A DNA stretch of 64,000 nucleotides, from contig CAWDZG010000002.1 of NCBI GenBank assembly GCA_963806955.1, positions 1,302,001 through 1,366,000 on the forward strand. The letters run 5' to 3'. Made by a program: the position numbers and the translations under genes. Positions 55,273-63,774 of the stretch are shown here, piece after piece. The DNA comes from Gaiellasilicea sp963806955 (GTDB lineage: Bacteria; Actinomycetota; Thermoleophilia; Gaiellales; Gaiellaceae). Within the stretch, counting starts at the first letter, position 1. Each line of letters opens with the position of its first letter. Below the pieces are notes generated by a model, which saw only the letters and a list, made by a program, of their open reading frames with translations, was not told the DNA's origin and did no database searches.

Positions 55273-55793
55273 AGCTCTCCCACCACCTCGGGCAGCAGCC
55301 GGTGCTCGACGGCGTGAATCCTCTCCTCGAGCGTCTCGCGCGGCTCGACGGGCAGCGGCACCTGCCGCAGCACGGCTCCGGTGTCGAGGCCCTCGTCGAC
55401 CATGTGCACGGTCACGCCCGTCGTCTCGACCCCGGCCGCGAGCGCGTCCTCGATCGCGTGCGCGCCCGGGAAGTCCGGCAGCAGCGAGGGATGGACGTTG
55501 ACGATCCGCTCGGGAAAGCGGCCGAGGAAGACCGGTGTCAGCAACTGCATGTAGCCGGCGCAGACGACGAGGCGCACGCCCTGCTCCTGGAGCCAGTTCG
55601 CCATCGTCGCGTCACGCTGGGCGCGGTCCGCGAACTCGTCGAGCGGAAACGCCGCCGCGGGGACGTTGGCCGACTCGGCCCGCCCGAGCGCGCGCACGCC
55701 AGCGCGGTTCGACGCCACGGCGCAGACCGGCAGCCCCGCGTCGAGGAGGGCCTGGAGGTTCGACCCCTCGCCGCTCACGAGCACCCCGATCAC
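55260..55793 (-). CDS. purN: Phosphoribosylglycinamide formyltransferase
   Basis: Third step of purine synthesis, using 10-formyltetrahydrofolate. The 177-residue protein has VIGVLVSGEGSNLQALLDAG, VVCAGYMQLLTPVFLGRFPE and the catalytic IVNVHPSLLPDFPGAHAIED. The sequence TGVTVHMVDEGLDTGAVLRQ contains the essential His and Asp. The GTG start overlaps the purM stop (GTGA), and its own end overlaps the purH start. Confidence 0.96.
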   Translation of the reverse strand: MIGVLVSGEGSNLQALLDAGLPVCAVASNRAGVRALGRAESANVPAAAFPLDEFADRAQRDATMANWLQEQGVRLVVCAGYMQLLTPVFLGRFPERIVNVHPSLLPDFPGAHAIEDALAAGVETTGVTVHMVDEGLDTGAVLRQVPLPVEPRETLEERIHAVEHRLLPEVVGELCGR

Positions 55794-56689
55794 GTCTCGA
55801 CGATCCGTCCGATCACGAGCTCGTCTCCCGGGTCGGCGAGGACGGCGCAGTAGCCGATGCCGAGGTTGAACACACGGCGCGCCTCCTCCTCGTCGACGTG
55901 ACGGCCGAGCCAATGGAACACCGGCGGCCGTTCCCACGCATCCCAGTCGAGCTCCGCGCGCAGGCCCTCCGGGAGCACCCGCGCGAGATTGCCTTCGATC
56001 CCGCCGCCGGTGACGTGCGCGAACGCGTGCGCGTGGTCGCGGAGGCGGCGGACGTCCTCGAGGTAGAGCCGGGTCGGCGCGAGCAGGTCCGGGCCGTCGT
56101 AGTCCTCGCGCTCGAGCACCTGGCGGACGAGGGTGAACCCGTTCGCGTGGACACCGGCCGAGGGCAGGCCGACGACGACGTCGCCTGCCCGCACGGCAGA
56201 GCCGTCGATCAACCGGTCGCGCTCGACGATGCCGACGCACGTCGCGGCGAAGTCGAGCTCGCCGTCGTGGTACACGCCCGGCAGCTCGGCAGTCTCGCCG
56301 CCGATCAGTGCCACCCCGGCGGCGCGGCAGACCTCGGCTGCGCCCTCGACGAGCTCGGCCACTTGCTCGAGCTCGAGCCTCGCGGCGGCGACGTAGTCGA
56401 GCAGGATCAGCGGGTCGGCGCCGCACGTGATCACGTCGTTGATGCAGTGCGCGGCCATGTCGGCGCCGCAGGCTCGCAGTCCGCCGCGATGGCGGGCGAC
56501 GACGGGCTTCGTCCCGATCGAGTCGGTCGACGCCGCGAGCAGCCGGCGGTCGTCGAGCGGGTGGAGGCCGGCGAAGGCGCCGAACCCGCTCGCCCCGGTC
56601 GACTCGACCGCCGCCCGCAGCCGCTCGACCACGCCCGCGGCGGTCGCGAGCGAGACCCCGGCGGCGGCGTACGTGGGGTTGTCGCTCAC
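55790..56689 (-). CDS. purM: Phosphoribosylformylglycinamidine cyclo-ligase
   Basis: Makes AIR from FGAM with ATP. The 299-residue protein is shorter than the usual 340-350. It has NPTYAAAGVSLATAAGVVER, then LLAASTDSIGTKPVVARH, where most enzymes have TDGVGTK. DMAAHCINDVITCGADPLIL, LIGGETAELPGVYHDGELDF and HVTGGGIEGNLARVLPEG follow. The missing length is mainly at the C-terminus and in loops. The GTG start lies seven bases after TAGACT; upstream in-frame sequence is non-coding. Confidence 0.95.
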   Translation of the reverse strand: MSDNPTYAAAGVSLATAAGVVERLRAAVESTGASGFGAFAGLHPLDDRRLLAASTDSIGTKPVVARHRGGLRACGADMAAHCINDVITCGADPLILLDYVAAARLELEQVAELVEGAAEVCRAAGVALIGGETAELPGVYHDGELDFAATCVGIVERDRLIDGSAVRAGDVVVGLPSAGVHANGFTLVRQVLEREDYDGPDLLAPTRLYLEDVRRLRDHAHAFAHVTGGGIEGNLARVLPEGLRAELDWDAWERPPVFHWLGRHVDEEEARRVFNLGIGYCAVLADPGDELVIGRIVET

Positions 56690-56718
56690 CTCGCCGAGTC
56701 TACGACCTGCTCCGGTTG

Positions 56719-57327
56719 TCAGGTGAGGAGCTCGCCGTGCAGCTGCGGGCGTCCCTGCGGCCCGCCCGCGAGGAACGTGACGAGGGAGGCGCCGACGGGG
56801 ACCGTGGTGCCGTCGCGCTCGACGCCGAGTAGCCGCGCGAGGATGTCGGCCTTCGCCTCCGGGTCGTCTGCGAGCAGCTGCAGCTCGCTCAACTGCAGGT
56901 CGTCGGCTTCGAGCAGCTCGTCGAGCCACTCGCGCGGCGGGTGCACCTCCAGGCGGTAGCCGGCGTTCGTGGCGATGAAGGTGCGGCGGCCGCCGTGCGC
57001 CTGGACCCGGAGCTCCAGCTCGACGGCACGGTCGACGACGTCGGCGAACTCGTCCTCGTCGAGCGCGAGCCCGAGGTGGTCCACCCGCGGCAGCTCCCAC
57101 TGGCCGGGCTGGACGACGATGTTGACGGCGCCGCGCTCGAGCTCCGAGAGCCGGAGCTTGAAGCCCATGCCGTCGAGATCCTCCCACGAGGTGCCCGCCT
57201 CGAACGACTGGTACTCCTCGCCGATCCGGCCGTGCCGGGCGACGAGCTCGAACGCGAGCTTGCCGACGTAGCGCGCCTCCACCTGCCGCACGCGCGAGGT
57301 GACCAGGTGGTAGTGGAAGAGCTGCAC
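56719..57327 (-). CDS. VOC superfamily (glyoxalase-like) protein
   Basis: A 202-residue protein. MQLFHYHLVTSRVRQVEARY gives the first metal-binding strand. LPRVDHLGLALDEDEFADVV and RRTFIATNAGYRLEVHPPRE match the second half of the beta-alpha-beta repeat, with His and Glu ligands. The last 70 residues form a helical tail not typical of small VOC proteins. Substrate unknown. GTG start; TAGAAT lies nine bases upstream and overlaps the -10 of the divergent ctaG-like gene. Confidence 0.75.
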   Translation of the reverse strand: MQLFHYHLVTSRVRQVEARYVGKLAFELVARHGRIGEEYQSFEAGTSWEDLDGMGFKLRLSELERGAVNIVVQPGQWELPRVDHLGLALDEDEFADVVDRAVELELRVQAHGGRRTFIATNAGYRLEVHPPREWLDELLEADDLQLSELQLLADDPEAKADILARLLGVERDGTTVPVGASLVTFLAGGPQGRPQLHGELLT

Positions 57328-57340
57328 GAGCGGCGGATTC

Positions 57341-57346
57341 TAGAGT
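57341..57346 (+). promoter_or_regulatory. -10 box of a probable leaderless promoter
   Basis: TAGAGT ends six bases before the ATG at 57353. The purine-rich gggagg between them abuts the ATG and is too close to act as a ribosome binding site, which supports a leaderless mRNA. Confidence 0.5.
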
Positions 57347-57352
57347 GGGAGG

Positions 57353-58201
57353 ATGCTGACCGACTGGACGCTCGACCCGCTGCAGCTCCTGCCCGTCGTG
57401 CTCGCGGCCGCGGCGTACGCGTTGCGGCTGCGCACGCTCCGCCGCCGCGGCCAGAGCGTGCCGCGCTGGCGGATCGCGCTCTTCGCGACCGGGATCGCGC
57501 TCCTGCTCGTGGCCTTCGTGTCGCCGGTGGCGGCGATCGGCGAACAGGAGCTCTTCAGCTTCCACATGGTCCAGCACGTCCTCGTCGGCGACCTGGCTGC
57601 GCTCTGCCTGCTCGGAGGGCTGACGGGCCCGCTGCTGCGGCCGCTGCTCGCGCTGCGGCCGGTCGAGCGGCTGCGTGTGCTGGCGAACCCCGTCGTGGCG
57701 CTGCCGATCTGGGCCGTCAACCTCTACCTCTGGCACGTGCCGCTCCTCTACGAGGCCGCCGTGCGCCACTCGTCGGTGCATGCGCTCGAGCACATCTGCT
57801 TCTTCAGCGCGGGGCTGATCGTCTGGCTCCCCGTGCTCGAGACGCTGCCGGCGCCCGAGTGGTTCGGTACCGGCCCGAAGCTGGCGTACATCGCCGGCGT
57901 GCGCGCCGTCGAGACGGTGCTCGGCAACGTCTTCGTCTGGTCGGGCACGGTCTTCTACGGGGTCTACGACCGCGGCGAGGAGCTGTGGGGCATCTCGCCG
58001 CTGCAGGACCAGGGCCTCGCCGGGGCGGTGATGATGATCGAGGGGTCGATCGTGACGATCGTCGCGCTGGCGTGGCTGTTCCTGCGGCTCGCCAAGGAGG
58101 GGGAGCTGCGCCAGGAGCTGCTCGAGCGCGGGCTCGATCCGCGCACGGTCCAGCGCGCCGTCCGCTACGGGCGCGCGCAGGAGCTCGCCGCCCGCCGCTG
58201 A
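57353..58201 (+). CDS. ctaG: CtaG-like cytochrome c oxidase assembly protein
   Basis: Membrane protein of the caa3-type CtaG family (seven helices), implicated in copper delivery or assembly of cytochrome oxidase. The 282-residue protein has WRIALFATGIALLLVAFVSP and GEQELFSFHMVQHVLVGDLA, with a conserved FHMxQHxL histidine pair. AVNLYLWHVPLLYEAAVRHS, VHALEHICFFSAGLIVWLPV and DQGLAGAVMMIEGSIVTIVA follow. Family histidines are all present. No oxidase subunits are nearby. Confidence 0.9.
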   Translation: MLTDWTLDPLQLLPVVLAAAAYALRLRTLRRRGQSVPRWRIALFATGIALLLVAFVSPVAAIGEQELFSFHMVQHVLVGDLAALCLLGGLTGPLLRPLLALRPVERLRVLANPVVALPIWAVNLYLWHVPLLYEAAVRHSSVHALEHICFFSAGLIVWLPVLETLPAPEWFGTGPKLAYIAGVRAVETVLGNVFVWSGTVFYGVYDRGEELWGISPLQDQGLAGAVMMIEGSIVTIVALAWLFLRLAKEGELRQELLERGLDPRTVQRAVRYGRAQELAARR

Positions 58202-58215
58202 ACCTGCAGCCAACG

Positions 58216-58630
58216 ATGCACTCCAGCGGCGTCCACCACGTGGACCTGGTTGTCTCCTCGATCGGGCGCAGCCTGCCGTTCTACCGTGACCTGCTCGGTC
58301 CGCTCGGGTTCCACCGCATCTCCGAGGTCGAGGGCGAGCGCGGCGAGACGATCTGGTACTTCGAGGGGCCGGGGAGCGCCGTCGGCCTGCGCCAGGCGGC
58401 TGGAGCCCGGAGGCGCGGACCGCTATCGCGTCGGCCTGCACCATCTCGCCTTCGAGGCGGTGTCGCGCGCGGTCGTGGACGAGCGCCACCACTGGCTGCT
58501 GGGGGCGGGCGCCGAGATCGAGACGCCGCCACAGGAGTACGCCTACTCGCCGGGCTACTACGCGGTCTTCTTCTACGACCCGGACGGGCTCAAGCTCGAG
58601 ATCGTCCACGTGCCGGGGCTCGCGGCGTAG
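58216..58630 (+). CDS. VOC superfamily (glyoxalase-like) protein (one frameshift)
   Basis: About 137 residues. MHSSGVHHVDLVVSSIGRSL has the first metal His, YRVGLHHLAFEAVSRAVVDE the second, and FYDPDGLKLEIVHVPG the Glu. One extra base near 58,397 splits it. It is close to small glyoxalase/bleomycin-resistance proteins and probably binds a divalent metal; substrate unknown. It lies 14 bases after the ctaG-like stop and may be co-transcribed with it. Confidence 0.83.
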
Positions 58631-58791
58631 GTCACCGGCGCGGCCGGCCCCTCGACCTTCAGCTCCGAGAGCCCGCGCATGCAGTCGGTGCGGCTGCGGT
58701 ACGGGATCGACACCGCGACGGTGTCGCCCAGGTCGGTCTCGGCTACCCACCACCACTGATCCGCGCCGTCATGGCGGACGACGATGCGCAT
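58573..58791 (-). CDS. Small conserved protein
   Basis: A 72-residue ORF. MRIVVRHDGADQWWWVAETD then GDTVAVSIPYRSRTDCMRGL resembles the short DUF1508-type strand-helix repeat (a residue of environmental-stress proteins like YegP), with WWW-E and YRSRTDC in place of the usual ANGE and YxxK parts. Its 3' 58 bases overlap the end of the convergent VOC gene, so the last 20 residues may not be conserved. Function unknown. Confidence 0.5.
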   Translation of the reverse strand: MRIVVRHDGADQWWWVAETDLGDTVAVSIPYRSRTDCMRGLSELKVEGPAAPVTYAASPGTWTISSLSPSGS

Positions 58792-58837
58792 GTCGGCATC
58801 TTCGGCGACGTGCCGGACGGAGATGGTCGCCGCGCGG

Positions 58838-59167
58838 CTAGCTGCGCGGGTCGGTGGCGCCGGCGATCGCGCCGGCCTCGCCGCGCTTGCTGACGACGAC
58901 CCAGCTCTCGTGCTCGGCGACGACGTCCTCCACGTCACGGCGGACGTGAGCCGGCCGGACGGCGAAGTGCGTCTCACCTGCCCGGACCGCTTCGTACTCG
59001 CGGGGCGTCAGCGTCAGCGGCTCGAGGCAATCCTCGTCGCCGCACTCGCAGACGAGGTGCAGCGTGCCGTCGAGCCCCTCCCACGCACCATGACGTTCCT
59101 GCAGCCGCTCGTTGAGCGCCCGGAACCGCACCTCGTTCTCCGCGATCTGCCGCTCCCGCGCCTGCAT
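58838..59167 (-). CDS. Conserved actinobacterial protein with CxC-x4-C motif
   Basis: About 109 residues. The N-terminal helix is MQARERQIAENEVRFRALNE. Then HLVCECGDEDCLEPLTLTPR has a CECxxxxC cluster that may bind zinc, and EYEAVRAGETHFAVRPAHVR completes a pattern I recognise from many Actinomycetota but cannot assign to a function. An upstream GTG at 59176 lies inside the TAGGGT box (59180-59175), so ATG 59167, seven bases after the box, is preferred. Confidence 0.65.
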   Translation of the reverse strand: MQARERQIAENEVRFRALNERLQERHGAWEGLDGTLHLVCECGDEDCLEPLTLTPREYEAVRAGETHFAVRPAHVRRDVEDVVAEHESWVVVSKRGEAGAIAGATDPRS

Positions 59168-59219
59168 GGCACCCACCCTACGCGGATAGAGAACCGGCGT
59201 CTCCGGGTATGGCTGCGGG

Positions 59220-59624
59220 ATGGAGGCTGACCTCGACGGCGGAAGGCTGGAGCTGTATCTCCCGGCGGAGTCCTCGGCCGTCGCTCAAGCCCGTCGCGCC
59301 GTCGACAGGCTGGAGGCGCTCGACGCGCACCCGGATGCCCGCTTCGCCGTCAGGCTGCTCGTGAGCGAGTTGTTCACGAACGCCGTCAAGTACGGCTCGC
59401 GTCGGAGCGACGGCGCGCGCGTGCGGCTCTCGATCCAGTTGCTGCAGGGAAGGATCCGCGTCGAGGTCGGCGACGGCGGCCGCGGTTTCGCGGCGGGCGC
59501 CGTCGAGATGCCCGGCGTCGAGGGGGAGTCGGGGCGCGGGCTCGCGTTCCTCGACGCGCTCGCGACGCGGTGGGGCGTCGGCGGCGGCGGCGAGCATCGC
59601 GTCTGGTTCGAGCTCGACCTCTAG
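59220..59624 (+). CDS. RsbW-like anti-sigma factor / serine-protein kinase
   Basis: A 134-residue HATPase_c protein of the GHKL fold. RLELYLPAESSAVAQARRAV opens it, RFAVRLLVSELFTNAVKYGS is the N box, and RVEVGDGGRGFAAGAVE the G1 box. The G2 region is GESGRGLAFLDALATRWGV. Members bind a sigma factor or antagonist and phosphorylate the antagonist. No sigma factor or anti-sigma antagonist gene lies nearby. The stop overlaps the convergent MOSC gene by four bases. Confidence 0.87.
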   Translation: MEADLDGGRLELYLPAESSAVAQARRAVDRLEALDAHPDARFAVRLLVSELFTNAVKYGSRRSDGARVRLSIQLLQGRIRVEVGDGGRGFAAGAVEMPGVEGESGRGLAFLDALATRWGVGGGGEHRVWFELDL

Positions 59625-60259
59625 GCGGTCACGCGGTCGAGCATCCGCTCGACATCCCGGCGGGCGCGTACGGCGAGCGGCGAGGCGAGCAGGCGCTCGA
59701 GCTGCGCCGGATCGGGCTCTTTCTCGTACCAGACGTCGACCAGCTCGACCGCTGCAGGGTGCTCCTCGCCGCCGCCGAGCCGCTCGACCGGGTCGCCCGC
59801 GGCGACCTCGCCGGGCTCGAGCACCCGCACGTAGAGGCCGGGCCGCCGCGCCGCCGCGAACCGCTTCACCCAGTTCGGCTCGCCGAGACGCGTCGCGAAG
59901 GTGGAGCAGGGGATCCGCGGCGCCGTCACCTGGACGAGCGCCTCGCCGACCCGGTAGCGCTCCCCGATCCCGACCGGGTCGGGGCCGAAGCTCGAGAGGG
60001 TGAGGTTCTCGCCGAACGTGCCCGGCTCGGGCATCCCGCCGAGCTCGGGCGCCCAGTGCTCGTAGTCCTCGCAGCTGTAGAGGTAGAGCGCCTGGTCGGG
60101 GCCGCCGTGGTTCTCCGAGTCGACGACGACGTCGCCGTCGAGGCCGAGCGTGCCGGCGTGGCCGCGCCCGACCGGCGACTTGCGGATCCCGGTCTCGATC
60201 GTACGTGCGCCGATCCGCATCTCCTCGGCACGGCCCGCGTTGACCGAGACGACCTTCAC
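59621..60259 (-). CDS. MOSC domain protein (YiiM-like)
   Basis: A 212-residue single MOSC domain protein. VKVVSVNAGRAEEMRIGART, LGLDGDVVVDSENHGGPDQA and LYLYSCEDYEHWAPELGG precede FGENLTLSSFGPDPVGIGER. APRIPCSTFATRLGEPNWVK contains the conserved Cys thought to hold a molybdenum cofactor or sulfur. YiiM-like proteins reduce N-hydroxylated compounds. The GTG start overlaps the purF stop by four bases, which makes it the third gene of purL-purF-MOSC. Confidence 0.9.
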   Translation of the reverse strand: MKVVSVNAGRAEEMRIGARTIETGIRKSPVGRGHAGTLGLDGDVVVDSENHGGPDQALYLYSCEDYEHWAPELGGMPEPGTFGENLTLSSFGPDPVGIGERYRVGEALVQVTAPRIPCSTFATRLGEPNWVKRFAAARRPGLYVRVLEPGEVAAGDPVERLGGGEEHPAAVELVDVWYEKEPDPAQLERLLASPLAVRARRDVERMLDRVTA

Positions 60260-61638
60260 GAGCGCGCGGGCTCGAAGCGCAGCTTCACCAGGTTCCGTCC
60301 CTCCGGCACGCGGGTCGGGTAGTCGCGGGTGAAGCAGGCGCGGCAGACGGACGCCTCGGGCAGCCGGGTCGCCGCCTGCATCCCGTCGAGCGAGAGGTAG
60401 TGGAGCGAGGTCGCGCCGATCAACTCGCGCATCTGCTCGACGGAGCGGTGTGCAGCGGCGAGCTGGGCCTCGTCGGCCATGTCGATCCCGTAGAAGCAGG
60501 GGGAGACGATCGGCGGCGAGGAGATCCGAACGTGCACCTCGGCGGCGCCCGCGTCGAAGAGCATCGCGACGAGCTGTTTCATCGTCGAGCCGCGCACGAT
60601 CGAGTCGTCCACGATCACGAGCCGCTTGCCGGAGACCTCGGCGAGCGGGTTGAACTTCATCTTGATCCCCTGCTGCCGGAGTGCCTCGTCCGGCTGGATG
60701 AACGTGCGCCCGACGTAGCGGTTCTTGATCAGTCCCTCGCTGTACGGGATCCCGGAGGCGCGGGTGTAGCCGACCGCGGCGGGCGTCCCGGAGTCGGGGA
60801 TCGGCATGACGAGGTCGGCCTCGACGGGGGCCTCGGCCGCGAGCCGCTCGCCCATCCGCACGCGGACGCCGTGCACCTCTGCCCCGGCGAGCGTCGAGTC
60901 GGGCCGGGCGAAGTAGACGTGCTCGAAGATGCAGAGCGCCTGCCTGCCCTCCGGCAACGCCTGGGTCGAGTGCAGGCCGTCCTCGTCGATCACGACGAGC
61001 TCGCCCGGGCGCACGTCGCGCTCGTACACGGCGCCGATCAGGTCGAGCGCGCACGTCTCCGAGGCGAGCACCCAGTCGTCCCCGACGCGGCCGAGCGCGA
61101 GCGGCCGGATCCCGTGCGGGTCACGGAAGCCGAGCAGCTTGCCCTCTGCGAGCGCGACAACGGAGTACGCGCCTTCGAGCCGCGCCATCGCCTGCGCGGC
61201 GGCGAGGGGGAGGGCGGACGGGTCGTGGGCGATCAACGCCGCGATCGCCTCGGTGTCGGAGGTCGCTCCGAGCACGATCTGCTCTTGCCCGAGCGCTGCG
61301 CGCAGCTCGGTCGTGTTGGTCAGGTTGCCGTTGTGCGCCAACGCGACCGTGCGCGCGCGCCCGTGGTGGACGAGCGGCTGCGCGTTCGCCCAGGCGCTCG
61401 AGCCGGTGGTCGAGTAGCGGGTGTGCCCGATCGCGACCTCGCCGGGCAGCGCCTGCAGCTTCTCCTCGTCGAAGACCTGCGCGACGAGGCCGATGTCGCG
61501 GAGGACGGTGAGCCGGCCCCGGTCGGAAACGGCGATCCCGGCCGCCTCCTGCCCGCGATGCTGGAGCGCGAAGAGGCCGAAGTAGGAGAGGCGCGCCACG
61601 TCGCGCTCGGCCGAGCGGATCCCGAACACGCCGCACAT
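60256..61638 (-). CDS. purF: Amidophosphoribosyltransferase, Fe-S type
   Basis: First committed step of purine synthesis. The 460-residue intact protein begins MCGVFGIRSAERDVARLSYF, so Cys2 is the glutaminase nucleophile after removal of Met only, without a propeptide. The PRPP site is LVIVDDSIVRGSTMKQLVAM. Four cysteines at CIFEHVYFARPDS, VSPCFYGIDMADE and VCRACFTRDYPTR match the Fe-S cluster ligands of Bacillus PurF. The ATG shares its first base with the last base of the purL TGA. Confidence 0.97.
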   Translation of the reverse strand: MCGVFGIRSAERDVARLSYFGLFALQHRGQEAAGIAVSDRGRLTVLRDIGLVAQVFDEEKLQALPGEVAIGHTRYSTTGSSAWANAQPLVHHGRARTVALAHNGNLTNTTELRAALGQEQIVLGATSDTEAIAALIAHDPSALPLAAAQAMARLEGAYSVVALAEGKLLGFRDPHGIRPLALGRVGDDWVLASETCALDLIGAVYERDVRPGELVVIDEDGLHSTQALPEGRQALCIFEHVYFARPDSTLAGAEVHGVRVRMGERLAAEAPVEADLVMPIPDSGTPAAVGYTRASGIPYSEGLIKNRYVGRTFIQPDEALRQQGIKMKFNPLAEVSGKRLVIVDDSIVRGSTMKQLVAMLFDAGAAEVHVRISSPPIVSPCFYGIDMADEAQLAAAHRSVEQMRELIGATSLHYLSLDGMQAATRLPEASVCRACFTRDYPTRVPEGRNLVKLRFEPARS

Positions 61639-63721
61639 CAGCCGTTCGCCTCCCGCAGTGCGTCGAGGGAGTGCCCGAGCAGGGCGTCGCCGCCGACGAC
61701 GCCGAGCCGGCGCAGCGGCACGCCGCCCAGCTCCGCGACCGTCTCGGGCGCGCAGGCGAGCACGGCCTGGCCGCCGCCCTCGCCGAACCAGGCGCGCGGG
61801 TCGTCCGGTAGCGCGATCTCCGCGCCGAGGCCGGAGTGGAGGGCCGCCTCCGCGAGCGCGACCGCCAGGCCGCCGTGGGAGACGTCGTGCACGAGCGAGC
61901 AGCGCGGCGCCGCGAGCCGGAGAAAGTCGATGAGCGCCGCCTCGGCGCCCAGGTCGAGCCGCGCCGGCGTCCCGCCGACCTCGCCGTAGAGCGCCTGCGC
62001 CTCGGAGCCGGCGAGCGCGACGGGCGAGGCGCCGGCGAGCAGGACGACGTCGCCTTCCCGCCAGCCGCCCGGGAACGCGGCGGACGTCGTCGAGCAGCCC
62101 GACGCAGCCGACGACGGGAGTGGGGTCGATCGCCCGGCCGTCGGTCTCGTTGTAGAGCGAGACGTTGCCGGAGACGATCGGGATCCCGAGCGCCTCGCAC
62201 GCCTCGGCCATCCCTTCGATCGCCTCGGCGAGCTCCCACGCGATCTCGCCCTTCTCGGGGTTGCCGAAGTTGAGGCAGTCGGTCAGGCCGAGCGGCTGCG
62301 CGCCCGTGCAGGCGACGTTGCGGGCCGCCTCGAGCACGGCGAGCTGCCCGCCGGTCGCGCGGCGACAGCCGGCCCATCCGGCCGGTGCCGTCGAGCGAGA
62401 CGGCGAGGCCGCGGTAGCCCGGCCTCAGGCGCAGCACGGCCGCGTCGAAGCCGGGCCGGCGCACCGTGCGCGAGCCGACGAGGTGGTCGTAGCGGCGGTA
62501 GACGTGCGCCCGGCTGCGGACGTTCACCGAGCCGAGCAGCGCGAGCAGCGCCTGGGGCGCGTCCGGCAGCGTGGGCGGCTCGACCGGTGCCGGCTCGGCG
62601 CGGGGCACGGGCTCGACCGTGTAGCGCGGGCACTCGTCGGTGAGGAAGCGGGCCGGGATCTCGCCCACGACCTCGTCCGCCCAGAGGGCGCGCAGCAGGC
62701 CGGTGTCGGTCACCTCGCCGACGACTGCGTGGTGCAGCTCCCAGCGATCGCAGACGGCGAGCACGTGCTCGAGCATCTGCGGGCGGACGACGGCGACCAT
62801 CCGCTCCTGGCTCTCGGAGATCATCACCTCCCACGGCTCCATCCCCTCCTCGCGGAGCGGCACCTGGTCGAGCCGGAGGTCGATCCCGGTCTCGCGGGCC
62901 ATCTCGGAGAGGGAGGAGGCGAGGCCGGCGGCGCCGCAGTCCTGCAGCGACTCGACGAGGCCGGACTCGACGAGCTCGAGCGAGACCTCGATCAGCTTCT
63001 TGCCCATGAAGGGGTCGCCGACCTGGACGGTCGGCCGCTTGTCGGCGTCGTCCTCGCCGAGCTCCTGGCTCGCGAGCACCGAGGCGCCGCCGATCCCGTC
63101 GCGGCCCGTCGTGGCGCCGTAGAGGACGACGAGGTTGCCCGGCCCGGTCGCGCCCGCGCGCGTGACGCCGTCGGCCGGCAGCAGTCCGACGCACATCGCG
63201 TTCACGAGCACGTTGTCCCGATACGACTCGTCGAAGACAGCCTCGCCGCCGACGGTCGGCACGCCGACCGAGTTGCCGTACGCGCCGATGCCCGCCACCG
63301 CCCGGTCGAAGCGCGGGTCGCCGGGCGCGAAGCGAAGGCCGTCGAGGAGCGCGATCGGCCGGGCTCCCATAGCGATGATGTCGCGCAGGATCCCGCCCAC
63401 CCCGGTCGCCGCTCCCTGGAACGGCTCCACGGCGGAGGGGTGGTTGTGGCTCTCGACCTTGAAGCAGACGGCCTCGCCGTCGCCGAGGTCGATCACGCCG
63501 GCGTTCTCACCGGGGCCCTGCAGGACGCGTTTCCCCTGGGAGGGAAGCCGTTTCAACAGGAGGGCAGAATGCTTGTAGCCGCAGTGCTCCGACCAGAGGA
63601 GCGAGAAGACCGCCAGCTCGAAGTGGTTCGGCTCGCGCCCCAGCAGGTCGACGATCCGGGCGAGCTCCCCGTCCGTCAGTCCGAGCGCGCGATGGATGGG
63701 CTGTGCGGCGACCTGCGACAG
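61638..63721 (-). CDS. purL: Phosphoribosylformylglycinamidine synthase II (two frameshifts)
   Basis: ATP-dependent amidotransferase subunit of about 694 residues. The N-terminus SQVAAQPIHRALGLTDGELA and SLLWSEHCGYKHSALLLKRL are present upstream of the first TTG. FKVESHNHPSAVEPFQGAAT, MGKKLIEVSLELVESGLVES and LTDCLNFGNPEKGEIAWELA follow, and VHDVSHGGLAVALAEAALHS ends it. Extra bases near 62,355 and 62,085 shift the frame. No ATG or GTG precedes the N-terminus; CTG at 63721 is placed seven bases after TAGACT, matching the leaderless pattern. PurQ and PurS are not in the window. Confidence 0.93.
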
Positions 63722-63728
63722 GTGGCCC

Positions 63729-63734
63729 AGTCTA
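63729..63734 (-). promoter_or_regulatory. -10 box of purL, probable leaderless promoter
   Basis: TAGACT is identical to the box before purM and at the same seven-base distance from the first codon (CTG 63721). The shared box may help co-express the two purine operons. Confidence 0.45.
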
Positions 63735-63774
63735 GACGGGAAGTCCGACGGCGGCCCATGCGTTGTGAGGAGTC

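Noticed and set aside
55790..58756. A 988-residue ORF containing purM
   Set aside because: The region upstream of 56,689 is antisense to the VOC and ctaG-like genes and has no domain similarity. PurM homology begins at the GTG 56,689.
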